DNA of 64,000 nt from Fidelibacterota bacterium (GTDB lineage Bacteria > Fidelibacterota > UBA2242 > JAFGTP01). Of the stretch, positions 37,678 to 47,972 are shown piece by piece. Below the pieces are notes generated by a model. The model saw only the letters and a program-made list of their open reading frames with translations. It was not told the DNA's origin and did not search any database. The DNA lies in the NCBI GenBank assembly GCA_016934035.1, contig JAFGTP010000054.1, positions 26,948 to 90,947 on the forward strand, written 5' to 3'. The position numbers and the translations under genes were made by a program. How positions within the stretch are numbered: the first letter of the stretch is position 1; each line of letters begins with the position of its first letter.

Positions 37678-38472
37678 GTGAAAAACAGTATTTGGGTGCT
37701 GACCCTTCTTTCCCTGGAACTTTTTGGTGCTTTTGAACTACAGCAAATCAACAGTGAAATCATCGGTAATGGCGGAATCGTTTCCTTTCATCCTTTTGGC
37801 AATAATCCGGCAGTGATCAATACAGATCATAAAATTTCTTTTGTTTCAAATTATACCAATTTATTTGGCATAAAAGATTTGCATTGCTGGGACTTTGGCC
37901 TGCGCTTTAATCTGAATTTGGACAAGACCCTTTTTCTTAAAGCCACTTCCATTGGTGACAATATTTACCGGGAAAACACCCTCATTATGGGCTACGGGCA
38001 TCGATTTTCAATTCCGGTTTCTGTGGGTTTGTCGATCGCATATTACAACCTTGCCGTAGATCAGTATACTTCACAAAACAGTTTTGGGTTGTCCGGTGGA
38101 ATCTGTTATTATTTAAATCCTTTTGTGACCATGTCAACAGTCTTGGGTAATGTCAACAGACCATCCATTTGTCGAGGAGAAGAAGCACTGCCGGAATTTT
38201 TTGCTTTTGGGTTAAAATGGAAGATGACAACCTATTGCACGGTCAGCAGTGAATTATTTAAAGATACCCTTTTTCCTTTTAGTGGCCGTTTTGGAATGGA
38301 AATCAAACCCTGTAAGGCCCTTTATTTGTTCTCCGGCTTTCAGATGGGGCCCGACCGGTTTTCAGGAGGAATAGCCTTGGATTTGTTTCATGTCAAATTT
38401 GTTTCCAGCATACAGACCCATTTAAAACTTCCTGAGACCTATTACTTTGGATGTACTTTTCAAATCAAATAA
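37678..38472 (+). CDS. Predicted outer-membrane beta-barrel protein (PorV/PorQ-like, tentative)
   Basis: 264 residues from a GTG start with a signal peptide (MKNSIWVLTLLSLELFGAF). A GNGGIVSFHPFGNNPAVIN segment after it recalls the NPA motif of PorV/PorQ and UPF0164 barrels. The remainder is alternating amphipathic strands ending in YYFGCTFQIK, an aromatic, barrel-like C-terminus. PorV-type proteins shuttle type IX secretion cargo in Bacteroidetes, which would fit the sorting domains on nearby proteins, but this is only suggestive. It overlaps the next gene by 22 bases and so forms an operon with it. Confidence 0.65.
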   Translation: MKNSIWVLTLLSLELFGAFELQQINSEIIGNGGIVSFHPFGNNPAVINTDHKISFVSNYTNLFGIKDLHCWDFGLRFNLNLDKTLFLKATSIGDNIYRENTLIMGYGHRFSIPVSVGLSIAYYNLAVDQYTSQNSFGLSGGICYYLNPFVTMSTVLGNVNRPSICRGEEALPEFFAFGLKWKMTTYCTVSSELFKDTLFPFSGRFGMEIKPCKALYLFSGFQMGPDRFSGGIALDLFHVKFVSSIQTHLKLPETYYFGCTFQIK

Positions 38473-40256
38473 AAAAGTTGTTATGTGGTTTTTTTTGCTG
38501 TGTCGCAGCATTACAGGCGGCAGATATTAATCAGTTAATTGAGGATGGTTACATAATCATCGAAAATGAAACTGAAACTGAATTTGAAGAAATTCTCACC
38601 CATTTTATGGATGAACCGGTACTCTGGAAAACGGCCACAGTTGCAAAACTGGAACACCTACCCCTCAATGGCTTTTTGAAAAACGCACTGGTCCTTTTTC
38701 GTCAAAAAAATGAACGGGTGGACAATTGGAAGGATTTTCAGGTTCTTTCCGGTTTTTCAGACCTGGAAATAGAAACCTTGCAATTATTTATCATTTTCAA
38801 GGAAAAGCGGGAAATGGAGGGCAGTGCCTGCAATTTTAACTCCCTCGTAGCCGGGGAAAAGGTCTCCATTGAAAAAAACCAAATGCGACTGAAATTTAAA
38901 ATGACTGAAGGATGGTTGCTTGGGGGCATTGTTGAACGGGATTTGCACGAACGGCATGTTATTGATCATGTTAATTTTTCTGCCAGCAGTCCTCTTTTTT
39001 GGAAGAAAATTACTCTTTTTTTTGGCTCCTATCGCGTTAATTGGGGGAGCGGTCTGTTTTTTAATTCTAATCCAATGAATGTGATCAGCAATTCGGGCAG
39101 TGGGACCTTTTACGCAACAAATGCAAAAATTAAAAGCTACACCGGCAGTGATGAAAACAATCATTTTTGGGGGGCTGCAGTATCTTTTCAAATGCGATTA
39201 TTCAGGCTTTACTCCTTTTATTCCGGCAACAAACTGGATGGCAATTTTGAAAATGGAGCAGTAACGTCGCTGGACAACACCGGATATCATGTTTCTGAAA
39301 CAGATGTTGACAACCATGACCGTTTAAAAAACTATACGTTTGCCCTTGGAAGTGTGTGGGATAACGGTCATTTTCAGTCCGGAGGAATGACCTATTTTTC
39401 CGATTTTAACTATCCAATGCAGGATTATGACAACCAGCGGCAAATATCCGGTGTTAGCTGGTTTCACCATTATCGGTTTCGCGAAAGCAGATCTGCCGGT
39501 GAAATCGCCTGGTCTTCAAATCAAAAATTCGGATTGACACAGGGATTTGTATTTGGAACAGATCAATTCCAAACAGGAATAAGCATCAGATATATTGAGC
39601 CGGGTTTTCAATCTCTTTCAGGAAGTACTGTTCGTCACTATAGCGGCAATCTGGAAAATGAAAAAGGGCTTTATTATTATTTTGGTTCAGCCATTGGTAA
39701 ATCGACAAAAATATCTGTCTTCACGGATTTTCATTCAAGAATTGTCCCCACGGAAACGGGCATAGAAAGGCCCCAGGGAACTTTTTCTGGAATATATCTG
39801 AGACAAAAAATCAGGGGTCAATCCTTAATGGAGTTAAAAATATCCAGAAAAAATGATTTGGGCGTCATTAAAAAGAATATAGCAGTCAAAGTCAATTGTC
39901 AGCTATCCAGCCAAATCCATTGGATTAACCGCCTGTATTATACAAAAATTACCGATCAGCGGCATTTTAGTCAGGGATTCAGCACATATTTGGCGACTCA
40001 AAAGGAAAATCACCATTTCTCCCTTGGAACCACACATTATTTTTCCAACAACAGTTCTTGCTACCTCTATGTTTATGAGCCCGGTATTCCCCTGCGGTAC
40101 AATATGGTGACCCTGACGGGAACAGGGCGGAATTATTTTTTAAATTATTCTTTTCAGGCTAATCAAAAAACAAAGATTTTTATATCTGCCCGGCAATCCT
40201 ACAAAAGCAATCAGAACAAATATTTGTTTCAAATACAATTGTTAGTTGCTTTATGA
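38451..40256 (+). CDS. Outer-membrane protein with N-terminal helix-hairpin-helix region
   Basis: 601 residues. After a signal peptide (ending near AALQAAD), residues 30-115 show a helix-hairpin-helix-like duplication: TATVAKLEHLPLNGFLKNAL then WKDFQVLSGFSDLEIETLQ, as in FCB proteins that carry ComEA-like HhH repeats ahead of a barrel. Residues 150-601 are aromatic beta strands (FFGSYRVNWGSGLFFNSNP, FSLGTTHYFSNNSS) typical of a large barrel. A role in DNA uptake is conceivable from the HhH part but not shown. It overlaps the gene before by 22 bases and the amidase after by 4 bases (ATGA). Confidence 0.7.
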   Translation: MYFSNQIKKLLCGFFCCVAALQAADINQLIEDGYIIIENETETEFEEILTHFMDEPVLWKTATVAKLEHLPLNGFLKNALVLFRQKNERVDNWKDFQVLSGFSDLEIETLQLFIIFKEKREMEGSACNFNSLVAGEKVSIEKNQMRLKFKMTEGWLLGGIVERDLHERHVIDHVNFSASSPLFWKKITLFFGSYRVNWGSGLFFNSNPMNVISNSGSGTFYATNAKIKSYTGSDENNHFWGAAVSFQMRLFRLYSFYSGNKLDGNFENGAVTSLDNTGYHVSETDVDNHDRLKNYTFALGSVWDNGHFQSGGMTYFSDFNYPMQDYDNQRQISGVSWFHHYRFRESRSAGEIAWSSNQKFGLTQGFVFGTDQFQTGISIRYIEPGFQSLSGSTVRHYSGNLENEKGLYYYFGSAIGKSTKISVFTDFHSRIVPTETGIERPQGTFSGIYLRQKIRGQSLMELKISRKNDLGVIKKNIAVKVNCQLSSQIHWINRLYYTKITDQRHFSQGFSTYLATQKENHHFSLGTTHYFSNNSSCYLYVYEPGIPLRYNMVTLTGTGRNYFLNYSFQANQKTKIFISARQSYKSNQNKYLFQIQLLVAL

Positions 40257-41830
40257 TAATGGGATTGTTAATTTTCCATGCCATGACACGAATAAAAACG
40301 CTTATCGTATTAATATTCTTCACAAATTGGTTATGGGCCGATTTACAGATAAACCTTGAGGGTAATAAGGATATTACACTTCGGACGGTGAATTTTGGTG
40401 AAACCCCCTACTTTTCTGCCAGTCGAATGGCAGAGGAACATGAAATTCGAATATACAATCGTAAAGAAACGGGAAAATTTGTCTTTTATTTTCCAGCCAA
40501 TCAGGTCAAAATTACGGCTAACAGCTCTTTTATAATGATAGGCCGGCAAATGGTGCACATGGTTGCTCCGGCTATTCAAGCCGGAGAAGAAATTTTTGTG
40601 CCGGTTCATTCTTTTTCAAAAATATTGAAGGACAATATTTATTCGGCATTGCAATATTCCTATGCCGCTGATGATTCTGCCCTGGTGTTTGCCATTCCCG
40701 GTCATCTCCAAACCAGCCAAACTGTGACCGGATCGTCGGAGGGAGTTTATCTGCAGAGCATTGATTTTGAGGAGAAAAAAAATGGCACAACAATCATCCT
40801 CCAGACCAACGGAAATTTTGGCGAAGATGATTTTAGCTCATTTTTTAAAGACAATAATTATTTTTATTTTACAATCTATAAATGTCGGGCCGAAGAAAGA
40901 CGGATAAATGACCAGAACCCCACCCGATCTATTTCATCCGTGAAAGCCTACTCCAATGAAAACTCGACGCAATTGGTTTTCCATCTGACAAAAAATTTCA
41001 ATTCTGCGGATATATTTTTTAATCCCGGGACAAGACAAATTGTAATATCCCTCTTTCTCCCTCTAAATGAAGAGATCAAGGAAAAAATTTCCAGTGCGAA
41101 AGAAACCTGGACCATTGACACCATTGTGCTGGATCCCGGTCACGGTGGTATGGATCCGGGTACGCCAAGCCGCTGGAAAAATATGATGCATGAAAAAGAC
41201 ATTGTTCTGGATGTTGTTCAGCGCTTGGGTAAATTACTAGAAAAAGAAACCGATCTCAATGTCGTTTACACTCGAAAAACAGACGTGGCTGTTCCCCTTT
41301 GGAAACGGACCCAGATTGCCAATGATGCAAAGGGCAAATTATTTATCAGCATCCATGTTGATGGGGTGGATAGCAAACAGGCCCATGGCTTTTCCAGTTG
41401 GTTGCTGCGTCCCGGGCGGTCTGAAGATGCGATCAAAGTGGCCGAAAAGGAGAATGCCGTGATTCAGATGGAAACCGCAGAGGATAAAAAAAGATATGAA
41501 AACTATGATAATGTGACTGCTATACTTGCAAATCTGGTCCACTCCTCCAATATGATGGAAAGTGAAGTCTTTGCGGAAATTTTATCCAAAAACGTCACTC
41601 AAAAAGTGCCCCAGAAAAATCGTGGCGTGAAACAGGCCGGACTCTATGTTCTTGTGGGCGCAGACATGCCAAAAGTATTGATTGAATTGGGGTTTAATTC
41701 CAACTACGAAGAGGCTAAAAAATTGAATGACCGTCGTCATCGTCAATTACTGGCGGAGACAATTTTTAACAGTATTGTTGAATTTAAAATTCATTGTGAC
41801 AAAGATATTAATCAATATGAATCTGACTAA
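40253..41830 (+). CDS. N-acetylmuramoyl-L-alanine amidase (AmiC-type)
   Basis: 525 residues with a signal peptide (the ATG at 40283 could be the true start and would give a cleaner one). Order: a copper amine oxidase N-like domain (about 40-150), an AMIN-like septal targeting domain (about 165-270) and a zinc amidase_3 domain (about 290-515). The zinc ligands are His297 in LDPGHGG, Glu314 in HEKD and the His of FISIHVDG; the catalytic Glu is in LIELGFNSN. It cleaves the amide between muramic acid and the stem peptide. It overlaps mpl by 14 bases, linking wall cleavage to murein peptide recycling. Confidence 0.92.
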   Translation: MIMGLLIFHAMTRIKTLIVLIFFTNWLWADLQINLEGNKDITLRTVNFGETPYFSASRMAEEHEIRIYNRKETGKFVFYFPANQVKITANSSFIMIGRQMVHMVAPAIQAGEEIFVPVHSFSKILKDNIYSALQYSYAADDSALVFAIPGHLQTSQTVTGSSEGVYLQSIDFEEKKNGTTIILQTNGNFGEDDFSSFFKDNNYFYFTIYKCRAEERRINDQNPTRSISSVKAYSNENSTQLVFHLTKNFNSADIFFNPGTRQIVISLFLPLNEEIKEKISSAKETWTIDTIVLDPGHGGMDPGTPSRWKNMMHEKDIVLDVVQRLGKLLEKETDLNVVYTRKTDVAVPLWKRTQIANDAKGKLFISIHVDGVDSKQAHGFSSWLLRPGRSEDAIKVAEKENAVIQMETAEDKKRYENYDNVTAILANLVHSSNMMESEVFAEILSKNVTQKVPQKNRGVKQAGLYVLVGADMPKVLIELGFNSNYEEAKKLNDRRHRQLLAETIFNSIVEFKIHCDKDINQYESD

Positions 41831-43244
41831 TTACTTATCAAAATCAGAAATCAGAAGAAGAGCCGGCCAAATTCGAAAGATTTTCTTTTTTCGTGTTTGC
41901 GGGACGGGTATGGGGACCGCAGCAATATTGCTAAAAAATGCTGGCTTTGAGGTCGAAGGATATGATCAGGAATTTTCTCCGCCCATGAGCACCTATCTGG
42001 AATCCACACAAATACCCCTCCATCGACAGGTGTCTGATGAATTGCTGAAGGCCTTTGACCTGATTGTGACAGGTAATGTCGTTCGAAAAGACAGCGAAGA
42101 CGCTTGCCTGATTGAGGAATGTGGTGTGCCCTTTGCCTCTTTTCCGTCGACACTGGGATCTCTGATTTTGGATGATCGGGAAGTTGTTGGAATTGCCGGC
42201 ACACACGGCAAAACCACCACTACCTGGCTGGCAACCCAAATTTATGAAAAATTCGGGCAAGACCCGGGTTATTTTATCGGAGGTGTCCTTGAGGGACGGG
42301 ATTCTGGTCGAATCGGAAGCGGAAAATTTTTCATTGAATCCGATGAATATGATAGCGCTTATTTTGAAAAAGTATCCAAATTCAGAAAATATTCACTGGA
42401 CCATATGATCTTGACATCCCTGGAATTTGACCATGCAGATATATTTCAAAACCTGGAGGAGATCATTGCGCAATTTTCTGAAATTTTGCCAGACCTCAAG
42501 GGGAAAATAATCGCCAATGATGATTATCCTGCAATATGCAAATTATATAATAAAAATATTACTTCCTCCGACTGGATTTTTTATGGTAAAAATACATCTG
42601 TCGGACCGTTTCTTGTAACAGGATCAAAAGACCGAACCAGCTTCAAATTACTTCTGGACAGGGAATATTATTTTGAAACCAATCTTTGTGGTTATCATAA
42701 TATTCTTAACCTCTCAGCGGTCATTCTTTATGCTCTTTCCGACGGATATAACTATAATGAAATTAAAAGGGCTATTCTGAATCTGGAAATGGTAAAAAGA
42801 CGCCAAGAATTCAGAGGCACCTACAAAGGGGCAATCCTCATTGATGATTTTGCCCATCACCCCAGAGCAGTGGAGATGACGATTGAAGCCATCAGACAAA
42901 AATATCCACAGAAACACTTTACTGTCTTTCTGGAACCCCGCAGTGCTACTGCCAGGAGCAATATCTTTCAGGCGGAATTTGCCCAAGCTTTACAAAAAGC
43001 CGGCAATGTGGTTATCATTCAACCTAACCCGACAACAGTGAAATTTGCCGGTGATTTAGATACTCAAAGACTGGCCGCAGAACTGAAAAATATGAATATT
43101 CCCGCAAAGGTTGTAGCCGAATTACCTGAACTGCTGAATGAAATCGAGCATAACATCGGCCGGGACAATCTGCTGTTGTTTCTGTCAAACGCCAACTGTC
43201 TGGGACTCTGGAAATCAGACTTTATCAAAGAAATAAAAAAATAA
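41817..43244 (+). CDS. mpl: UDP-N-acetylmuramate:murein tripeptide ligase (Mpl-type Mur ligase)
   Basis: I start at the ATG at 41817 (475 residues), since the longer in-frame version would run 104 bases into the amidase gene. It is a Mur ligase: N-terminal UDP-binding VCGTGMGT, ATP site GIAGTHGKTTTT, and the block FIESDEYDSAYFEKVSKF followed by LEFDHADIF, which marks Mpl rather than MurC. IDDFAHHPRAVEMT and EPRSATARSN are further Mpl hallmarks. Mpl joins recycled tripeptide directly to UDP-MurNAc. The 14-base overlap with the amidase suggests coupled expression. Confidence 0.9.
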   Translation: MNLTNYLSKSEIRRRAGQIRKIFFFRVCGTGMGTAAILLKNAGFEVEGYDQEFSPPMSTYLESTQIPLHRQVSDELLKAFDLIVTGNVVRKDSEDACLIEECGVPFASFPSTLGSLILDDREVVGIAGTHGKTTTTWLATQIYEKFGQDPGYFIGGVLEGRDSGRIGSGKFFIESDEYDSAYFEKVSKFRKYSLDHMILTSLEFDHADIFQNLEEIIAQFSEILPDLKGKIIANDDYPAICKLYNKNITSSDWIFYGKNTSVGPFLVTGSKDRTSFKLLLDREYYFETNLCGYHNILNLSAVILYALSDGYNYNEIKRAILNLEMVKRRQEFRGTYKGAILIDDFAHHPRAVEMTIEAIRQKYPQKHFTVFLEPRSATARSNIFQAEFAQALQKAGNVVIIQPNPTTVKFAGDLDTQRLAAELKNMNIPAKVVAELPELLNEIEHNIGRDNLLLFLSNANCLGLWKSDFIKEIKK

Positions 43245-43286
43245 TTATTCTGAAGTATTTAATATCACAAAATCATCGGGAAAATC

Positions 43287-44552
43287 ATGCAAGATTCTCT
43301 TCAGTTTAAACTGGATCAGCTGTTTCAACTTCGCACCCGTGGAATTAAACCGGGATTGGATCGCATCAATCAATTACTTGATTTTTTAGAGCACCCGGAA
43401 AAGCATTATCCCATTATCCATGTTGCCGGTACAAACGGTAAAGGATCCACCTGCCGAGTGGTCCAGGCCCTGCTTTCAGCTGCCGGGTACAGGGTGGGAC
43501 TATACACATCACCCCACCTGCTCCGGTTCAGTGAGCGAATCAGGATTGATGATCAGCAAATCACCGATGACGAATTGTTGCAATTGTTCACTAAATTTGA
43601 CCAATATATGGACCAATCAAAAGCCACCTTTTTTGAAATTACTACAGCTATGGCCCTGGATTATTTTTTTCATAAAAAGGTGGATATTGCCGTGTTGGAA
43701 GTAGGTTTGGGTGGAAGGTTTGATGCCACCAATGCGGTAACACCGGAGATTGCCGTTATAACGTCGATTGGCCGAGACCATGAGGAATTCCTGGGCTACA
43801 GCATTCAATCGATAGCTTCGGAAAAGGCTGGTATACTCAAAGAAAATATTCCCTTGGTTCTGGCCAGGCAAACTGAGCCGGAAGCCCGAAAAACGATAAA
43901 AAAGATAGCCCAAATAAAAAAAGTTAAGATTATTTCTGCAGATGATACTTGTAATATTCAAATCAATCAAGTAAGTTTAGCCGGTTACAGTTTAAACCTA
44001 CAAATACAAAATCAGTTTTTTAAAAATATAAATTTTCCATTGTTGGGCGACCATCAATTAGAAAATTTTGCCACTGCTCTTTCAATAATAACTTTCTTTC
44101 CGAAAATAAAATTGAATATGGAGTTCATAAATTCTGGATTGAAAAGTTTGAAAAATCCTGCCAGATTTGAACTGATTGATGAAAATCCTGCAGTTATTTA
44201 TGATGTTGCACATAACCTTTCGGGAATAAAGGTCACTATTGATTGTGCAAAAAAAATATTTTCAACAGCCGATGTTTTCATTGCCATGAAGGCTTCTAAA
44301 AACCTTGATAATCTGGGTTTACTATTAAAAGAATTACAAGGTAAAGTATATATCTCCGAAATAGAAGGAGAGGATTCGAAAGACAGCATGGAGATTTACA
44401 ACCAGATCCTAAGAGATATAGAAAAAACAAGATTAGTTCGAAATCCGGATTTGGATACCTTACTACAACAAGCGATAAAAAAGAGAGAGAGACCACTCAT
44501 TATTCTAGGTAGTCATTATATGGCTAAAAACATATATAAATACAAAAAATGA
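43287..44552 (+). CDS. folC: Folylpolyglutamate/dihydrofolate synthase
   Basis: A 421-residue Mur-ligase-fold enzyme of normal FolC length. Motifs: IHVAGTNGKGST (ATP loop), YTSPHLLRFSERIRID, the metal/glutamate region VLEVGLGGRFDATNAV, ITSIGRDHEEFLG and the late YDVAHNLSG. It adds glutamates to folate and may make dihydrofolate. It follows mpl by 42 bases and is probably in the same transcript. The C-terminal third is more AT-rich than the first part. Confidence 0.94.
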   Translation: MQDSLQFKLDQLFQLRTRGIKPGLDRINQLLDFLEHPEKHYPIIHVAGTNGKGSTCRVVQALLSAAGYRVGLYTSPHLLRFSERIRIDDQQITDDELLQLFTKFDQYMDQSKATFFEITTAMALDYFFHKKVDIAVLEVGLGGRFDATNAVTPEIAVITSIGRDHEEFLGYSIQSIASEKAGILKENIPLVLARQTEPEARKTIKKIAQIKKVKIISADDTCNIQINQVSLAGYSLNLQIQNQFFKNINFPLLGDHQLENFATALSIITFFPKIKLNMEFINSGLKSLKNPARFELIDENPAVIYDVAHNLSGIKVTIDCAKKIFSTADVFIAMKASKNLDNLGLLLKELQGKVYISEIEGEDSKDSMEIYNQILRDIEKTRLVRNPDLDTLLQQAIKKRERPLIILGSHYMAKNIYKYKK

Positions 44553-44681
44553 ATTGACAAATCAAAGTAAGAATTATAATTTAAAATTACACAAACGTTA
44601 AATCTCCTATTCAATCCCTGCCCAAAATTATAGCAGTGAATAAATTTATTTAACAATAAAATAATACGAAGGAAACACAAA

Positions 44682-45941
44682 ATGGACAGAAAGTTGGACA
44701 TCACCACACTTAAGAACATGAAACTTAAGGAATTGACGGATGTTGCACAGGAACTGGAAATCAAGAAATGGCAAGGCCTCAAAAAACCCACCTTAATCTA
44801 TAAAATTTTAAAAGCGGTCGCAGAAAAAAACGGAAAAATTTTCGCCGGTGGAATATTGGAAGTAATGCCCGACGGTTTTGGTTTTCTCAGATCAGAAGAA
44901 TTCAGTTATCTTGCTTCACCTGAGGACATCTATGTATCACCGTCCCAAATCAAAAAGTTTGGTTTACGAACCGGTCACAAAATCTATGGTCAGGTCAGGC
45001 CGCCTAAAGATAAAGAGAGATATTTTGCCCTGTTGAAAATAGATGCGGTCAACATGATGGATCCAGCCGAGATTAAATCCATTAAGCCCTTTGACAAATT
45101 GACCCCTCTTTACCCGCAAAGCAGAATTCAGCTGGAAACCGATGCTAAAGGATACTCCATGAGAATCATGGATCTTCTCTGCCCCATTGGAAAAGGCCAG
45201 AGAGGACTGATTGTGGCCCAGCCTAAAACCGGAAAAACAATCCTTCTTCAGCAAATTGCTAATTCAATTACAACAAACCATCCGGAAGTGATTCTTCTGG
45301 TCTTGTTGATCGATGAAAGACCGGAAGAAGTGACGGATATGGAACGATCGGTTGAGGCAGAAGTCATCAGTTCAACTTTCGATGAGCCACCGGAACGCCA
45401 CGTGCAGGTTGCTGATATGGTCTTAGAAAAAGCCAAGCGGCTGGTGGAACTGGGTTTTCATGTGGTTATCTTATTGGACAGTATTACCCGTCTGGGGCGC
45501 GCCCACAATGCTGTGGTTCCCCATTCAGGAAAAATCCTCTCCGGAGGTATTGATGCCAACGCAATGCACAAACCTAAGCGCTTTTTTGGGGCTGCCCGGA
45601 ACGTTGAAGAGGGTGGCAGTTTGACCATTATTGCCACGGCCCTGATTGATACCGGAAGCCGAATGGATGATGTAATTTTTGAAGAATTTAAAGGAACCGG
45701 TAACATGGAGCTGGCTCTGGATAGGTCACTCAGCAATCGTCGCCTTTTCCCGGCTATCGATGTAAATGCATCCAGCACACGTAAAGAAGAACTGCTGTTA
45801 TCCGCAACGGAACTGGCCCGAATCTGGATCATTCGCAAATTCCTGAATGAAATGAAACCCGTTGAAGCCATGGAATTTTTACTGGCGAAAATGAAGCGGA
45901 CCCAGAATAATCGGGAATTTTTGAAATCAATGAATCAATAA
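44682..45941 (+). CDS. rho: Transcription termination factor Rho
   Basis: A 419-residue Rho hexamer subunit. The N-terminal Rho_N helical domain ([19 protein letters not shown]) is followed by the cold-shock RNA-binding domain ([15 protein letters not shown]) and the RecA-like motor with Walker [27 protein letters not shown] and the Q/R-loop region GALT-equivalent [19 protein letters not shown]. The usual long disordered insert is absent. It uncoils RNA from polymerase to end transcription. It is followed 28 bases later by an intrinsic terminator. Confidence 0.97.
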   Translation: MDRKLDITTLKNMKLKELTDVAQELEIKKWQGLKKPTLIYKILKAVAEKNGKIFAGGILEVMPDGFGFLRSEEFSYLASPEDIYVSPSQIKKFGLRTGHKIYGQVRPPKDKERYFALLKIDAVNMMDPAEIKSIKPFDKLTPLYPQSRIQLETDAKGYSMRIMDLLCPIGKGQRGLIVAQPKTGKTILLQQIANSITTNHPEVILLVLLIDERPEEVTDMERSVEAEVISSTFDEPPERHVQVADMVLEKAKRLVELGFHVVILLDSITRLGRAHNAVVPHSGKILSGGIDANAMHKPKRFFGAARNVEEGGSLTIIATALIDTGSRMDDVIFEEFKGTGNMELALDRSLSNRRLFPAIDVNASSTRKEELLLSATELARIWIIRKFLNEMKPVEAMEFLLAKMKRTQNNREFLKSMNQ

Positions 45942-45969
45942 CTAATTTCAATTGATATATTTTTAATAG

Positions 45970-45998
45970 GCCCAATAAAATTTATTGGGCTTTTTTTT
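45970..45998 (+). terminator. Rho-independent terminator of rho
   Basis: GCCCAATA pairs with the mirrored TATTGGGC-type arm (45970-45990) around a short A/T loop, followed by eight T (45991-45998). Confidence 0.88.
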
Positions 45999-46070
45999 GC
46001 TATTTATTTCTAAATTATCTAATAAATAATCATTCTTTATTAAAAATCTAAACAAATCAGAAGAAGCCTT

Positions 46071-47972
46071 ATGAAAACGGAATTAGAACAAAAAATTGAA
46101 AAACTTGAAAAAGAAAACCAGGCATTAAAAAATGATTTGAAATACTATTCCTCGCTCCTGCAAAACCAGAATGATGCTGTCATCATTCATGACTTTAACG
46201 GGGAAATTATTGCCTGGGACAAAGGCGCCGAATCGATTCTGGGCTGGAAACAGCAGGAGTTATTATCCACTGAAATTTTCCGATTGATACCTGACAACAG
46301 GCAGAGTCAGTACAAACAGTTTATCAATCAAATTTTGGAGGACCGGGCCCCGGACTATCTGGAAACGCAAAAATTACATCGGGATGGGAGTATCAGGGAT
46401 ATCTGGCTGACGTATCGGCTGGTTGGCGGTGAAACACCCTATGCCATTGCAACCACGGAGCGTGACATTACAGAAAGTAAAAAAGCAGCGGAACGCATAC
46501 GGCAAAGTGAAGAAAAGTACCAGATATTAGTCAACTCTCTCGCTGATGGAATTATTCTGATGGATGAAAATTTGAACTTTTTGTTGACAAATCCTGCTAC
46601 AGAAAAAATATTATTTACACCCAAAGAAGATCTTGCCCCTAAGACTTTTTATGATTTTTTAGACCAGAGAAACAGGATCGTATTTGATAAACAATTGCAT
46701 GACCCTGAGGACAAAATTAAAAATTTTGAAATTGATGTACAACGGGCTGACGGCGAAAACAGACTTCTTCAAATGACCATGTCATCACCTCTGGATCACG
46801 GGAATCAAAAAAATATCCTCTGCATTCTAAGGGATATTACCGACATCAAACACATGGAAGATGAATTGATCAAAGCAGACAAACTTGAATCTCTTGGACT
46901 GTTGGCCGGCGGTATTGCTCATGATTTCAATAATATTCTGTCCATTATCAATGGCAATGTGACTCTGGCAAAAATGAGTATCAACAATAAAGAAAAATTA
47001 AATGAGCGGTTGGACAGAATTATTACTGCCAATGAAAGGGCAAAACAGCTGACGCAACAAATTTCCACCTTGTCCAAAGGACATTCGGTCAGCAAATCAG
47101 AAATTTCCGTGATCCGGCTAGTCAATGAAAGTGTCAGCCTGGCCCTGAAAACTAAAAAAATTCATCACGAAATTGATATGCCGGAGGAATTGCCCTTTAT
47201 TTATGCCGATGAGGGACAGTTGAGCCAGGTACTGAACAATTTGCTGATCAATGCTTCCCACGCCATTGATTCGAGTCACGGGCTGGTCCGAATAATCGTC
47301 AACAGTCAAAAGCTGGAGCCCCAGAACAAGTACGCCTTGCGGGAAGGTCAATATATACAATTCAAAGTGGTAGATAATGGATGTGGCATTCCGGAAGAAA
47401 ACCTTAAAAAAATTTTTGATCCCTATTTCACAACCAAATCCCATGGAACCGGCCTGGGATTATCAACATCAATTTCAATCATTAAAAAACACTATGGCGC
47501 CTTGCTGGTTGAATCAAAAGTCAATGTCGGGACTACTTTTACGATTTTCATACCAACTACGCAATTGACCCGGACAGAAACCGAAGTGAGAATGGCCGCA
47601 TCCAGTGGCAAAGTCCTGTTTATGGATGATGAGGAGACCATTCTTTCTATTGCCGAGTTATTTTTTCAAAAATTGAACTACGAGGCTGTCCTGGTTTCCG
47701 ATGGAATGACAGCCCTGGATCTTTACCAGAGCCATTATAAAGAGGGAAAACCTTTTGATTTTGTTTTTCTCGATCTGAATATTCCCAAAGGTATGAGTGG
47801 CTTTGAATGTTCCCGGGAAATATTGAAAATCAATCCCGATGCCAAAATCATCGCTGTCAGCGGCAATGTCAATTTATCCGAATACAAAGACCACGGATTC
47901 ATCAAAGCCCTGAAAAAACCTATTCGTATTGCCAATGTGCAGGCGGTGATGAAAGAATTATCGAAAAATTAA
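46071..47972 (+). CDS. Hybrid sensor histidine kinase (PAS-PAS-HK-REC)
   Basis: 633 residues. A short coiled coil (1-25) leads into two PAS domains (about 25-140 and 145-260). A HisKA domain follows with the phospho-acceptor His284 in AGGIAHDFNNILS, an N-box variant ILNNLLINASHAIDS, ATP-lid VDNGCGIPEENLKKIFDPYFT, and a C-terminal receiver domain with phospho-acceptor Asp568 in FVFLDLNIP. No membrane span is seen, so it is probably a cytoplasmic redox or ligand sensor. It converges on the efflux operon, sharing 4 bases, and has no adjoining response regulator. Confidence 0.93.
   Translation: MKTELEQKIEKLEKENQALKNDLKYYSSLLQNQNDAVIIHDFNGEIIAWDKGAESILGWKQQELLSTEIFRLIPDNRQSQYKQFINQILEDRAPDYLETQKLHRDGSIRDIWLTYRLVGGETPYAIATTERDITESKKAAERIRQSEEKYQILVNSLADGIILMDENLNFLLTNPATEKILFTPKEDLAPKTFYDFLDQRNRIVFDKQLHDPEDKIKNFEIDVQRADGENRLLQMTMSSPLDHGNQKNILCILRDITDIKHMEDELIKADKLESLGLLAGGIAHDFNNILSIINGNVTLAKMSINNKEKLNERLDRIITANERAKQLTQQISTLSKGHSVSKSEISVIRLVNESVSLALKTKKIHHEIDMPEELPFIYADEGQLSQVLNNLLINASHAIDSSHGLVRIIVNSQKLEPQNKYALREGQYIQFKVVDNGCGIPEENLKKIFDPYFTTKSHGTGLGLSTSISIIKKHYGALLVESKVNVGTTFTIFIPTTQLTRTETEVRMAASSGKVLFMDDEETILSIAELFFQKLNYEAVLVSDGMTALDLYQSHYKEGKPFDFVFLDLNIPKGMSGFECSREILKINPDAKIIAVSGNVNLSEYKDHGFIKALKKPIRIANVQAVMKELSKN

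Noticed and set aside
41727..41816. Upstream extension of mpl
   Set aside because: The extra 30 codons lie inside the amidase gene and do not resemble a Mur ligase start.
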